Origin: Thermoactinomycetaceae bacterium
Lineage (GTDB): Bacteria > Bacillota > Bacilli > Thermoactinomycetales > Thermoactinomycetaceae
Direction: 5' to 3'
Assembly (NCBI GenBank): GCA_025449475.1
Contig: JANWJM010000048.1
Coordinates: forward strand, 1-7,983
DNA length: 7,983 nt
A model generated the notes under the pieces. That model was not told where the DNA came from, searched no databases, and saw only the letters and a program-made list of their open reading frames with translations. Both the position numbers and the translations under genes were made by a program. Below are positions 1 to 5,918 of the stretch, piece after piece. Every line of letters begins with the position of its first letter. The first letter of the stretch is position 1.

Positions 1-429
1 CTTCGCGACCAAATCCATGTGCATGATTTTGGCATTGATAATCAGACAGAAGCAGATGGATTAGCGGTAGGCAGACCTTCCAAATGGGTCAGCAATCTAA
101 TTCCTCCCTATTTAAGTGGTATTTATACCATCGAAGATAAACGCTTATTTCTATTATTAAAAGCATTGATGGATACTGAACAAATCTCACTCGAACCATC
201 CGCGTTAGCTGGCATGTGGGGTCCTATGCAATTGGCGCACACCCAAGTAGGGAAACAATATCTTCGCCAGCATGAACTCGACACAAACATCAATCAAAGT
301 CATCACATTATATGGGCGACAGGAGGTAGCTTGGTTCCAGAGGAGGAGAGGAAAGCGTACTACAATCGAGGTTTATTGATCGAGATGGAAAAGAAAAGAT
401 CGTCCTTCACCGAACCCATTTTGTTATAG
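1..429 (+). CDS. dsdA: D-serine ammonia-lyase (D-serine dehydratase), C-terminal part
   Basis: The reading frame is open from base 1, so the N-terminal two thirds, including the lysine that binds pyridoxal phosphate, lie outside the window. The 142 visible residues carry the family's C-terminal signature: HDFGIDNQTEADGLAVGRPS near the start, then LSGIYTI, LEPSALAG and the closing block HIIWATGGSLVPEEE. By family knowledge the enzyme is a cytoplasmic fold-type II PLP enzyme that turns D-serine into pyruvate and ammonia, for detoxification or use of D-serine. Escherichia coli DsdA, from memory, ends a few residues after the VPEEE block. This copy runs on for roughly 17 more residues (LLIEMEKK onward), an unusual tail that may be read-through into decayed sequence. 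No downstream partner is coupled to it, and the next gene is on the other strand. The family call is confident. Confidence 0.9.
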   Translation, partial: LRDQIHVHDFGIDNQTEADGLAVGRPSKWVSNLIPPYLSGIYTIEDKRLFLLLKALMDTEQISLEPSALAGMWGPMQLAHTQVGKQYLRQHELDTNINQSHHIIWATGGSLVPEEERKAYYNRGLLIEMEKKRSSFTEPILL

Positions 430-601
430 AGATGATCAGCGGTTGACTCCTGATGCAGATATGGAGACGTTACCGTCTTCCGCCATCCGATGACAGAAAG
501 CAAATCGATATAGTCAATCAATTCTGAATCAACCAAAATGGATTGCATCATGGAAGGCGGAAATCATAGCTCCTGCTTATAAAAAAGATGCGCTTCCTTT
601 T

Positions 602-666
602 TCTGCTCCCTACACGTAACCATGTTAAAAAAGCAAACGGGCTTATCATCCCGGAGAGGGAGCAGA
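602..666. repeat. 10-bp perfect inverted repeat enclosing a smaller hairpin
   Basis: TCTGCTCCCT (602-611) is the exact reverse complement of AGGGAGCAGA (657-666), with 45 bases between. The right arm can instead pair with TGCTCTC at 671-677: GGGAGCA at 658-664, 6-base loop, one G-T pair. The two folds are mutually exclusive. The smaller CGGG/CCCG hairpin sits inside the loop. The region lies 3' of both neighbouring genes (dsdA on plus, phosphatase on minus), so a role at transcript ends is the simplest reading. Confidence 0.5.
627..653 (-). terminator. Possible terminator of the phosphatase gene
   Basis: Read on the minus strand, CGGG (653-650) and CCCG (641-638) can form a short stem with an 8-base loop, followed by TTTGCTTTTTT. 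It lies about 55 bases past the phosphatase stop. The stem is only 4 bp, so termination may depend on the larger inverted repeat around it. Confidence 0.35.
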
Positions 667-706
667 GGCTTGCTCTCACCGATCATGAATCGATGTCGCT
701 TATCTC

Positions 707-1333
707 CTAACGGTACTTAAACCGTCCGATCATTTCCCCCTGAAAATACAATTGTACCTCCTCAGGCTGAAAGGAAAGTTGATATAAGGTCGCCCAGGGG
801 ATATGGGGACGATGATTTAAGAATTCTATTCCGTTGCCACGATAGTAGTTGATGAGGACTTTGAGTACGATGCCATGAGAGACCAGAAGAATATTTTCTC
901 CACTATGTTTTTCGAGAATCTCCTCCACAAAGCTGACAACCCTCTTTTCAACCTCCCCATATGTCTCTCCTTGAGAAGATATCGCCTGATATTGCTCAGG
1001 ATGCTCAAGCATGATCTTCCTTTCATCCGGATATAAGCGCTCAATTTCAGACCATTTTTTTCCTTCCCAATTGCCAAAATCCATTTCCATCAGTTGATTA
1101 GTCTTGATGATTTCAACCTTCCGTTTCCCCCTTGCATATAAAGCAGTATCCCAAGCTCGCTGACTTGAACTGGCATAAATCCGTTGAAGAGGAGTCTGTT
1201 TAAGCTGATCACCCAATTTTTTCGCCTGCTCGATTCCTAAAGGAGTTAAGGGTGAATCTTTTCGTCCTTGAATTCGCCGCTCAATATTCCACACTGTCTG
1301 CCCATGTCGCGATAAATAAAGATTGGTGACCAC
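707..1333 (-). CDS. Histidine phosphatase family protein (phosphoglycerate mutase-like)
   Basis: The 208-residue protein has the full histidine-phosphatase core. LSRHGQTVWN holds the phospho-accepting His10 with Arg9. SSSQRAWDTA holds Arg59. MEMDFGNWEG holds the likely proton donor Glu83. LLVSHGIVLK holds the second catalytic His153. The length fits small broad-specificity phosphatases of the PhoE/GpmB/CobC type; the exact substrate cannot be told. No signal peptide is seen, so it should be cytoplasmic. I chose the GTG at 1333-1331 because AGAAAGGA lies 10 bases upstream and family homology starts at VTNLYLSRHG. The same frame can be extended to an ATG at 1399, but that adds 22 basic residues with no family similarity, translated from what should be promoter DNA. 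It is transcribed divergently from the Tm-1-like operon, with a shared 162-base upstream region. Confidence 0.85.
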   Translation of the reverse strand: MVTNLYLSRHGQTVWNIERRIQGRKDSPLTPLGIEQAKKLGDQLKQTPLQRIYASSSQRAWDTALYARGKRKVEIIKTNQLMEMDFGNWEGKKWSEIERLYPDERKIMLEHPEQYQAISSQGETYGEVEKRVVSFVEEILEKHSGENILLVSHGIVLKVLINYYRGNGIEFLNHRPHIPWATLYQLSFQPEEVQLYFQGEMIGRFKYR

Positions 1334-1343
1334 TGATCTCAAA

Positions 1344-1351
1344 TCCTTTCT
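1344..1351 (-). promoter_or_regulatory. Ribosome binding site deciding the phosphatase GTG start
   Basis: On the minus strand this reads AGAAAGGA, an 8-base match to the complement of the 16S rRNA 3' end, with 10 bases before GTG 1333. It lies inside the longer ATG-started frame and so argues for the shorter protein. Confidence 0.65.
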
Positions 1352-1407
1352 AAAAACGTATTGACATACCCATTTTCTGGCTCTTGTCCCATTCCTCAAA
1401 TCGTCCT

Positions 1408-1433
1408 GTTTGATGGCAATTAATTTTGGGTAT
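1408..1433 (+). promoter_or_regulatory. Sigma-B-like promoter of the Tm-1-like operon
   Basis: GTTTGA at 1408-1413 and GGGTAT at 1428-1433 are separated by 14 bases. The Bacillus sigma-B consensus, from memory, is GTTTAA, 12-15 bases, GGGTAT, so the match is 5/6 plus 6/6 at a proper spacing. The start codon follows 62 bases downstream. No better sigma-A pair is apparent: TTGATG (1410) with TAAATA (1433) is poor. The organism's possession of a general-stress sigma factor is assumed, not shown. Confidence 0.5.
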
Positions 1434-1450
1434 AAATATTCCGATATTTA
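1433..1450. repeat. Perfect 7-bp inverted repeat, possible operator
   Basis: TAAATAT (1433-1439) and ATATTTA (1444-1450) are exact reverse complements around TCCG. They abut the GGGTAT -10 element and so would cover the transcription start. A wider, separate pair, TGGGTA (1427-1432) and TACCCA (1467-1472), brackets it. The layout suits a repressor site, but no regulator can be named. Confidence 0.4.
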
Positions 1451-1495
1451 ATTCTATTAAAATGATTACCCATTATCTGTGGAAGGAGAACTTTT

Positions 1496-2722
1496 ATGCA
1501 GAAAAGCATTGCTGTAATTGGTGCCTTAGACACCAAAGGAGATGACTTTGCTTTTGTTAAAAATGAGATCGAAAAAAGAGGTCATCGAGCATTATTGATT
1601 AACACAGGTGTACTGGGTGAGCCTTTGATCCCCCCGGATGTTTCAGCCAATGAAGTCGCCAAAGCTGGTGGAAAATCGTTAGAAGAATTACGAAAAATAC
1701 GGGACAAATCAACAGCCATGAAAGTGATGACCAAGGGAATCGCTATTGTCATGGATCGTTTATTTAAACAAAAGAAAATCGATGGCGGACTCTCTATGGG
1801 CGGAAGCAATGGAACCATTATTGGAACATCTGGTTTGCGCGCTTTACCGCTTGGAGTCCCCAAAGTCATGGTGAGTACGGTAGCTTCTGGCGACACACAG
1901 CCCTACGTGGGCATTAGTGATTTGGTCATGATTCCATCGATCCTTGATGTTTCAGGTGTGAATCGAGTCAGTGCCCAAATCTATGCAAACGCTGTCGGCA
2001 CCATTATTGGGATGGTGGAGACAGAAGTCCCGCAAGTACAAAACAAACCTTTGATTACTGCTTCCATGTTTGGAAATACAACCAAATTAGTCAATCAATG
2101 CTCAAAGATACTCTCAAAAAAAGATTATGAGATCCTTGTTTTCCATGCGGTTGGAACTGGTGGAAGAATGATGGAATCTCTCATCCAACAAGGATTTATA
2201 TCTGCGGTGCTTGATGTTACTCCAACAGAACTGGTGGATGAATATATCGGAGGCGTTCTCAGTGCTGGCCCCAACCGAATGGAAGCGGCTACGAAATGGT
2301 ATATTCCACAAGTCATTGCACCGGGTTGTATGGATATGGTCAATTTCTGGGGAATGGAAACCGTTCCTGAAAAATGGTTAGATCGAAAACTCTACGCGTG
2401 GAATGAAAATGTCACGCTGATGCGCACAACGCCAGAAGAAAATGCAAAACTGGGCAAAATTCTGGCAGAGAAAGTGAATCGATCCATTGGACCGGTTGCC
2501 ATCTATTTACCGTTAAAAGGCATTTCCGAACTTGATTCACTCGGAAACCCTTTTTGGTGGCCTGAAGCCAATGAAGCACTCTTCTCATCCATCAAAGAAA
2601 ACTTACGAGACGATATTCCTGTTTACGAAATCAATAGTAATATTAATGATCCCGAGTTCGCTGAAGCAGTGTCCAATCAATTGCTCTCGTTCTTAAATGA
2701 AAATAATAAAGAAAAGGAATGA
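1496..2722 (+). CDS. Tm-1-like ATP-binding domain protein (UPF0261 family)
   Basis: This 408-residue protein matches the UPF0261/Tm-1-like family along its whole length. The N-terminal GALDTKGDD (9-17) is the family's nucleotide-binding signature. GGSNGT (102-107), VASGDTQPYVGISDLVMIPS (129-148), DVSGVNRVSAQIYANAVG (151-168), HAVGTGGRMMESL (217-229), LDVTPTELVDEYIGGVLSAG (239-258) and APGCMDMVNF (275-284) follow in the expected order. In plants the equivalent domain is the ATP-binding, virus-inhibiting half of tomato Tm-1. The bacterial reaction is not known to me. It should be cytoplasmic; no signal peptide or membrane segment is seen. The ATG is preceded by AAGGAG with 7-base spacing. Six bases separate its stop from the next gene's ATG, so the two form an operon. 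Family identity is firm; function is open. Confidence 0.93.
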   Translation: MQKSIAVIGALDTKGDDFAFVKNEIEKRGHRALLINTGVLGEPLIPPDVSANEVAKAGGKSLEELRKIRDKSTAMKVMTKGIAIVMDRLFKQKKIDGGLSMGGSNGTIIGTSGLRALPLGVPKVMVSTVASGDTQPYVGISDLVMIPSILDVSGVNRVSAQIYANAVGTIIGMVETEVPQVQNKPLITASMFGNTTKLVNQCSKILSKKDYEILVFHAVGTGGRMMESLIQQGFISAVLDVTPTELVDEYIGGVLSAGPNRMEAATKWYIPQVIAPGCMDMVNFWGMETVPEKWLDRKLYAWNENVTLMRTTPEENAKLGKILAEKVNRSIGPVAIYLPLKGISELDSLGNPFWWPEANEALFSSIKENLRDDIPVYEINSNINDPEFAEAVSNQLLSFLNENNKEKE

Positions 2723-2728
2723 TTTGAT

Positions 2729-3568
2729 ATGCCTTTTATATCGCGTGAAGAGTCTTTAAAACGTCTAAGAAACACCATCGCTAATCAACTCCCGATTATT
2801 GGATGCGGTGCAGGTACAGGGATCTCCGCAAAATTTGCTGAAGAAGGTGGAGCTGACTTACTCATTATCTATAACTCAGGTCGTTATCGAATGGCTGGGC
2901 GTGGATCATTAGCCGGATTGATGCCTTACGGTGATGCCAACGCAATCGTAGTGGATATGGCATCGGAAGTACTCCCCATTGTAAAAAATACGCCTGTATT
3001 AGCTGGTGTTTGTGGAACAGATCCTTTCCGGCAAATCCCTCTCTTTCTCAAACAGCTCAAGGAGATGGGCTTTGATGGGGTTCAAAATTTTCCTACGGTC
3101 GGACTGATCGATGGCGTCTTTCGGCAAAATCTTGAAGAGACAGGTATGAGCTATGATCTGGAAGTAGAGATGATCCATCAAGCGCATCAACTGGATCTCC
3201 TCACATGCCCATACGTCTTCGATGAAGAACAAGCGATTGCGATGACTGAAGCAGGTGCAGATGTTTTAGTTGCCCATATGGGACTCACCACAAAAGGTTC
3301 TATTGGTGCAACAACAGCTCTTACATTGGAAGAGTCAGCACAACGAATTCAAGCGATTCACGATGCAGCCAAAGCAAAAAATCCGGACATTATTCTACTC
3401 TGTCACGGTGGACCCATCGCAACACCCGAAGATGTTGAAAAAATTTTTTCCATGACTAAGGGAATCGATGGATTCTTTGGTGCTTCGAGTACCGAACGAC
3501 TCCCAACGGAAATCGCAATTCGTTCTCAAGTCAAACGGTTTAAAGCCACGAAAGAAAATCATTCTTAG
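2729..3568 (+). CDS. TIM-barrel protein, phosphoenolpyruvate hydrolase-like family
   Basis: The 279-residue protein matches the TIM-barrel family often labelled 'phosphoenolpyruvate hydrolase', which equals the C-terminal domain of plant and fungal Tm-1-like proteins. Visible blocks are GCGAGTGISAK (25-35), YNSGRYRMAGRGSLAGLMPY (48-67), GVCGTDPF (93-100), GFDGVQNFPTVGLIDG (114-129), VAHMGLTTKGSIGA (181-194), CHGGPI (225-230) and FGASSTERLPTE (250-261). Glycine-rich loops after predicted strands fit a phosphate-binding barrel, with Asp70, Asp98 and His226 as polar candidates for the active site. Its AAAAGGA ribosome binding site overlaps the end of the upstream Tm-1-like gene, so translation is probably coupled and the two proteins are likely made in equal amounts. 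The true substrate is uncertain; the PEP hydrolase label comes from a family name, not from anything visible here. Confidence 0.9.
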   Translation: MPFISREESLKRLRNTIANQLPIIGCGAGTGISAKFAEEGGADLLIIYNSGRYRMAGRGSLAGLMPYGDANAIVVDMASEVLPIVKNTPVLAGVCGTDPFRQIPLFLKQLKEMGFDGVQNFPTVGLIDGVFRQNLEETGMSYDLEVEMIHQAHQLDLLTCPYVFDEEQAIAMTEAGADVLVAHMGLTTKGSIGATTALTLEESAQRIQAIHDAAKAKNPDIILLCHGGPIATPEDVEKIFSMTKGIDGFFGASSTERLPTEIAIRSQVKRFKATKENHS

Positions 3569-3695
3569 GGAAACATTGTTCTGTTTTTTCGATTCATTTG
3601 TAACCAAAGCATCTCATTTCCCATCTTTTGCTTGATGAATATGCCTTTTTGTTGTATTCAGCAAGCGCCATCCTTCTCCATTCTACTCTCCACAC

Positions 3696-3749
3696 GAAAA
3701 AAGTCGGGGTCGCAGTTCCTATGTTCATGCTGCGCCCCCGACTTTTTTC
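3696..3749. terminator. Strong bidirectional hairpin terminator
   Basis: The left arm (3696-3715: G, six A, GTCGGGG, T, CGCAG) pairs with the right arm (3730-3749: CTGCG, C, CCCCGAC, six T, C). It forms a 20-bp stem with one T/C mismatch and a 14-base loop. The T-run on the plus strand ends the Tm-1-like operon, and the mirrored A-run would terminate minus-strand transcripts too. Confidence 0.9.
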
Positions 3750-3776
3750 CTCCATTTCTCTTCATATGCGAAAAAG

Positions 3777-3805
3777 AAAAATTCTATTAAACAGTACGAA
3801 TTTTT
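3777..3805. repeat. AT-rich 8-bp inverted repeat
   Basis: AAAAATTC (3777-3784) and GAATTTTT (3798-3805) are exact reverse complements with a 13-base loop. It may be a weak secondary terminator or chance pairing in AT-rich DNA. Confidence 0.3.
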
Positions 3806-3843
3806 TACAAATATATGAAGATAGCGCATTCGGAGATCAAGTC

Positions 3844-3852
3844 GGGTATAAT
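3844..3852 (+). promoter_or_regulatory. Candidate -10 element of the MetE-like gene
   Basis: GGGTATAAT includes a perfect sigma-A -10 (TATAAT, 3847-3852) and also the GGGTAT seen upstream of the Tm-1-like operon. No good -35 element of either class is found at proper spacing (GCGCAT at 3824-3829), so the promoter may be weak or activator dependent. The ATG lies 45 bases downstream. Confidence 0.4.
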
Positions 3853-3897
3853 AAAGCTTTGCGATATTTCATTTAATCACCTAGAGGAGGAATAACA

Positions 3898-4980
3898 ATG
3901 TCCAATCGAAAGGCTTTATTACTTGGAACCCTGCCTTTTGAAGATGAAGAGACAGCCATTGACAAATCACTATCCATACTTGGGAAACATCTGATATGTG
4001 TACCCGACGGAGAAATCGGTGAGAAAAGCGAAAAATATCCAAAGGGTACTCGTTCCGGTTGGGTCTGTATCCATGCCAATGAATGCGCTGAGGATACTGA
4101 TAATTGGGAAGTGATTCAAAAGGCTGAAATGAATGAAGATGGTTTCCCTGCTGGATATGATAAAATATATACACTTCGTAGTAAGCATTCCCCTGAAGAG
4201 TTACCTAAATATTTGAATCTACATTTTCACGAATATTTTTATCATAGTTACCCGATTTTTCAGCGTCTGCGAAAACAGTATGGCTATGATCAACTTAAGT
4301 TTCAGCTCGGAATTCCCACAGGATTTACTCTCTCTGTCTTTATTATGGAACCTGAAAATGCGATAGCTTATTATCCGGCTTTTCAGAAGCGATTGCTTCA
4401 TGAAGTCAATGAAGTCTTAAAAGATCATGCGGATGATATTGTGGTTCAATTGGAGTTGCCGATCGAGCTTGGGTTAGTCTATCAAACACCCTCACAAATA
4501 GATTTTGCGATGGAAATAGTCATGGGATTGGTGAAAAACTTCCAGTATCCGACGCAAATCGGAATCCATCTCTGCTGCGGAGATTTAAATAATGAGGCAT
4601 GGACTCATCCGGAATCATTGGAGCCGCTTGTAACTTTCGCAAATCGCTTGATTCGAGAATGGCCAAAAAATCAAGAGATTGCCTATATACATGTTCCTTT
4701 AGCAGAAGGAAACATCCCTCCAACGCTTGAAAAAGACTTTTACCAACCTTTAGCCCGAATTCAGCTCCCCAAGAACACAGAACTATTTGCAGGTTTTGTT
4801 CATGAAGGACGCACGATCGAAGAATTACATATTATTCACTCTCATGTTGAAAACATTTGCAATCGCTCAGTTGGTGTCGCCTGCGCATGTGGGATGGGGC
4901 GGCGAAGTCCCAAAATCGGTGAAAAATTAATGAAACGGATGAAACATTTGCTCGAATCACCGCCAGCCATCAATGAATAA
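3898..4980 (+). CDS. MetE-like protein (UROD/MetE-like superfamily), substrate unknown
   Basis: The 360-residue protein starts at an ATG with a strong AGGAGG seven bases upstream. Near the N-terminus are LGTLPFEDEE (9-18) and LICVPDGEIGEKSEKYPKGT (32-51). The middle has LKFQLGIPTGF (133-143) and VVQLELPIELG (182-192). The C-terminal half carries IGIHLCCGDLNNEAWTH (221-237) and VGVACACGMGRRSPKIGEKL (325-344). The HxC (His224, Cys226) plus a late Cys (Cys329 or Cys331) in a GxGRR context resembles the zinc site of cobalamin-independent methionine synthase, where the metal activates a thiol for methyl transfer. Glu270 in HVPLAEGN may be the fourth ligand. At 360 residues it is about half a full MetE and near the size of single-barrel archaeal forms. 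The zinc-dependent thiol-alkylation role is inferred; the natural substrate is unknown. It is a single-gene unit, flanked by terminators. No riboswitch for methionine control is seen upstream. Confidence 0.8.
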   Translation: MSNRKALLLGTLPFEDEETAIDKSLSILGKHLICVPDGEIGEKSEKYPKGTRSGWVCIHANECAEDTDNWEVIQKAEMNEDGFPAGYDKIYTLRSKHSPEELPKYLNLHFHEYFYHSYPIFQRLRKQYGYDQLKFQLGIPTGFTLSVFIMEPENAIAYYPAFQKRLLHEVNEVLKDHADDIVVQLELPIELGLVYQTPSQIDFAMEIVMGLVKNFQYPTQIGIHLCCGDLNNEAWTHPESLEPLVTFANRLIREWPKNQEIAYIHVPLAEGNIPPTLEKDFYQPLARIQLPKNTELFAGFVHEGRTIEELHIIHSHVENICNRSVGVACACGMGRRSPKIGEKLMKRMKHLLESPPAINE

Positions 4981-5020
4981 GAAAAAAACAATAAGCTGTA
5001 GCTGTTCCATAGCTACAGCT
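4981..5020 (-). terminator. Terminator of sodA
   Basis: AGCTGTAGCT (4994-5003) and AGCTACAGCT (5011-5020) form a perfect 10-bp stem with a 7-base loop. On the minus strand the stem is followed by TTATTG and seven T, giving a rho-independent terminator about 100 bases past the sodA stop. No T-run follows on the plus strand, so the MetE-like gene has at best a hairpin block here. Confidence 0.7.
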
Positions 5021-5116
5021 AAATCATCACCATTTCTACCATTGATGTGGGAAATCATCTCTCCGACTAGGGGGGTTGATCCCGCGAAATATGTAAGCGA
5101 ACCTTTCGCCTCGATA

Positions 5117-5734
5117 TTAAGCTTTTACCTGTAGATATTTTTCATTCACTACATCCCAATTGATCACATGAAAAAATGCAGCTACATAATCAGGGCGTTT
5201 GTTTTGATATTTTAGATAGTACGCATGTTCCCACACATCCAAGCCGAGGATGGGTTGTTTTCCTTCCATCAGAGGATTATCTTGATTCGGTGTATGAACA
5301 ATTTCAAGTTCCCCACTCTCATCTGCGACGAGCCATGCCCAACCTGAACCAAATCTGGCAACTGCTGCAGCTGAAAAGGCTTTTTGGAACGCTTCGAAGC
5401 TACCATACTTTTCTTTAATGGCTTCGCCTACTTCACCTGTTGGCTGGTTTGGACCTCCAGGAGTAAGGATTTCCCAGAATAAACGGTGGTTATAATGCCC
5501 GCCACCATTATTCCGCACCGCTGTACGAATCGCCTCGGGAAGGTTGTCAAGATTTTGCAATAACTCTTCCAGCGATTTTCCTTGCAGTTCATCCACCCCT
5601 TCAATCGCTTCATTTAATTTATCCACGTATGTCTGATGATGGCGACCATGGTGAATTTCCATTGTTTGCTGATCAATATAAGGCTCCAATGCATCTGTTG
5701 CAAAAGGTAACGGTTCCAATTTGAAAGTAGCCAT
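5117..5734 (-). CDS. sodA: Superoxide dismutase, manganese type
   Basis: The 205-residue protein is a full-length Fe/Mn superoxide dismutase, which turns superoxide into oxygen and hydrogen peroxide in the cytoplasm. It starts MATFKLEPLPFATDALEPYI with no signal peptide. The metal ligands are visible: His28 (MEIHHGRHH), His83 (GGGHYNHRLFW), and Asp166 and His170 (GLDVWEHAYY). Gly77-Gly79 in NNGGGHYNH and the Gln152 context TPNQDNPL favour manganese over iron, by family rules. GSGWAWL (129-135) is also typical. The ATG at 5734 has GGAGGG at 5748-5743 with 8-base spacing. It is divergent from the SufR-like regulator, and the shared 195-base region holds a perfect 18-bp palindrome that would lie in its promoter or leader. 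It is likely induced by oxidative stress or metals; the responsible regulator is not proven. Confidence 0.97.
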   Translation of the reverse strand: MATFKLEPLPFATDALEPYIDQQTMEIHHGRHHQTYVDKLNEAIEGVDELQGKSLEELLQNLDNLPEAIRTAVRNNGGGHYNHRLFWEILTPGGPNQPTGEVGEAIKEKYGSFEAFQKAFSAAAVARFGSGWAWLVADESGELEIVHTPNQDNPLMEGKQPILGLDVWEHAYYLKYQNKRPDYVAAFFHVINWDVVNEKYLQVKA

Positions 5735-5765
5735 GCGTTTATCCCTCCACTATTTTCTATGCTTT

Positions 5766-5783
5766 TTATACTTATAAGTATAA
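5766..5783. promoter_or_regulatory. Perfect 18-bp palindrome upstream of sodA, likely operator
   Basis: TTATACTTATAAGTATAA is identical to its own reverse complement. It starts 32 bases upstream of the sodA ATG. It does not match the PerR, Fur, MntR or OhrR consensus boxes that I know. It contains TATACT, which could itself act as a minus-strand -10, so a bound dimer would block transcription. The divergent regulator is one possible binder. Confidence 0.6.
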
Positions 5784-5799
5784 TTAATGGTCTATCACT

Positions 5800-5828
5800 A
5801 TTAAACACCATCGAGATGAAAAACGCAA
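5800..5828 (-). promoter_or_regulatory. Candidate sodA promoter
   Basis: On the minus strand, TTGCGT (5828-5823) and TTTAAT (5805-5800) are 17 bases apart. The -10 matches 5/6, the -35 only 3/6. The 18-bp palindrome would lie just downstream of the transcription start. Confidence 0.4.
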
Positions 5829-5878
5829 GTAAATATATATGATTATCCCTATTCCTAATATTTCATCAAATCTTATTT

Positions 5879-5907
5879 TTTACATTCTGTCTTGAATTCG
5901 ATAAGAT
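5879..5907 (+). promoter_or_regulatory. Sigma-A-type promoter of the SufR-like regulator
   Basis: TTTACA (5879-5884, 5/6) and TAAGAT (5902-5907, 4/6) are separated by 17 bases. Transcription would start near 5913-5915, giving a short leader of about 16 bases before ATG 5930. Confidence 0.55.
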
Positions 5908-5918
5908 CAAGGCAGGGC

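Larger units (their letters stand above)
430..706. other. Gap between dsdA and the phosphatase, with a possible decayed gene
   Basis: No intact gene is visible here. In forward frame 2, a stop-free stretch at 494-619 reads as 41 residues with protein-like composition (for example PKWIASWKAEIIAP, then ALPFSAPYT and a stop). In the same frame just before the TGA at 491-493 there is another plausible stretch (RLTPDADMETLPSSAIR). A third, in frame 3 at 372-443, overlaps the dsdA end and reads FIDRDGKEKIVLHRTHFVIE. Joined across frames these could be the tail of a frameshifted gene, but I recognise no family and none has a start codon with a ribosome binding site. The inverted repeats in this gap are listed separately. 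Confidence 0.25.
3569..3897. other. 329-base gap between operons
   Basis: This stretch has no convincing gene. It contains a T-rich segment, the strong hairpin terminator at 3696-3749, a weaker AT-rich hairpin at 3777-3805, a TATAAT box at 3847-3852 and the ribosome binding site of the next gene. An open frame at 3628-3876 runs straight through the terminator and has no ribosome binding site or protein-like composition. I see no T-box or SAM-riboswitch signature upstream of the MetE-like gene. Confidence 0.6.

Noticed and set aside
1361..1389. TTGACA at 1361 as a plus-strand -35 element
   Set aside because: No -10-like hexamer is found at 16-18 bases downstream (TTGTCC at 1384).
1334..1399. 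N-terminal extension of the phosphatase to an ATG at 1399
   Set aside because: It has no ribosome binding site, no family similarity, and overlaps a good ribosome binding site for the GTG at 1333.
3628..3876. 82-codon open frame before the MetE-like gene
   Set aside because: It runs through the strong terminator hairpin and a promoter element, with no ribosome binding site.
3569..3897. Methionine-type riboswitch or T-box upstream of the MetE-like gene
   Set aside because: No conserved T-box or SAM core sequence is visible; the hairpin there is explained as the upstream operon's terminator.
5041..5116. Short inverted repeats (GCGAA/TTCGC around 5097-5109) as the sodA terminator
   Set aside because: There is no T-run after the 5-bp stem on the minus strand; the 4981-5020 hairpin is far better.
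5176..5418. 80-codon plus-strand open frame
   Set aside because: It is antisense to conserved sodA sequence, including metal-ligand codons.
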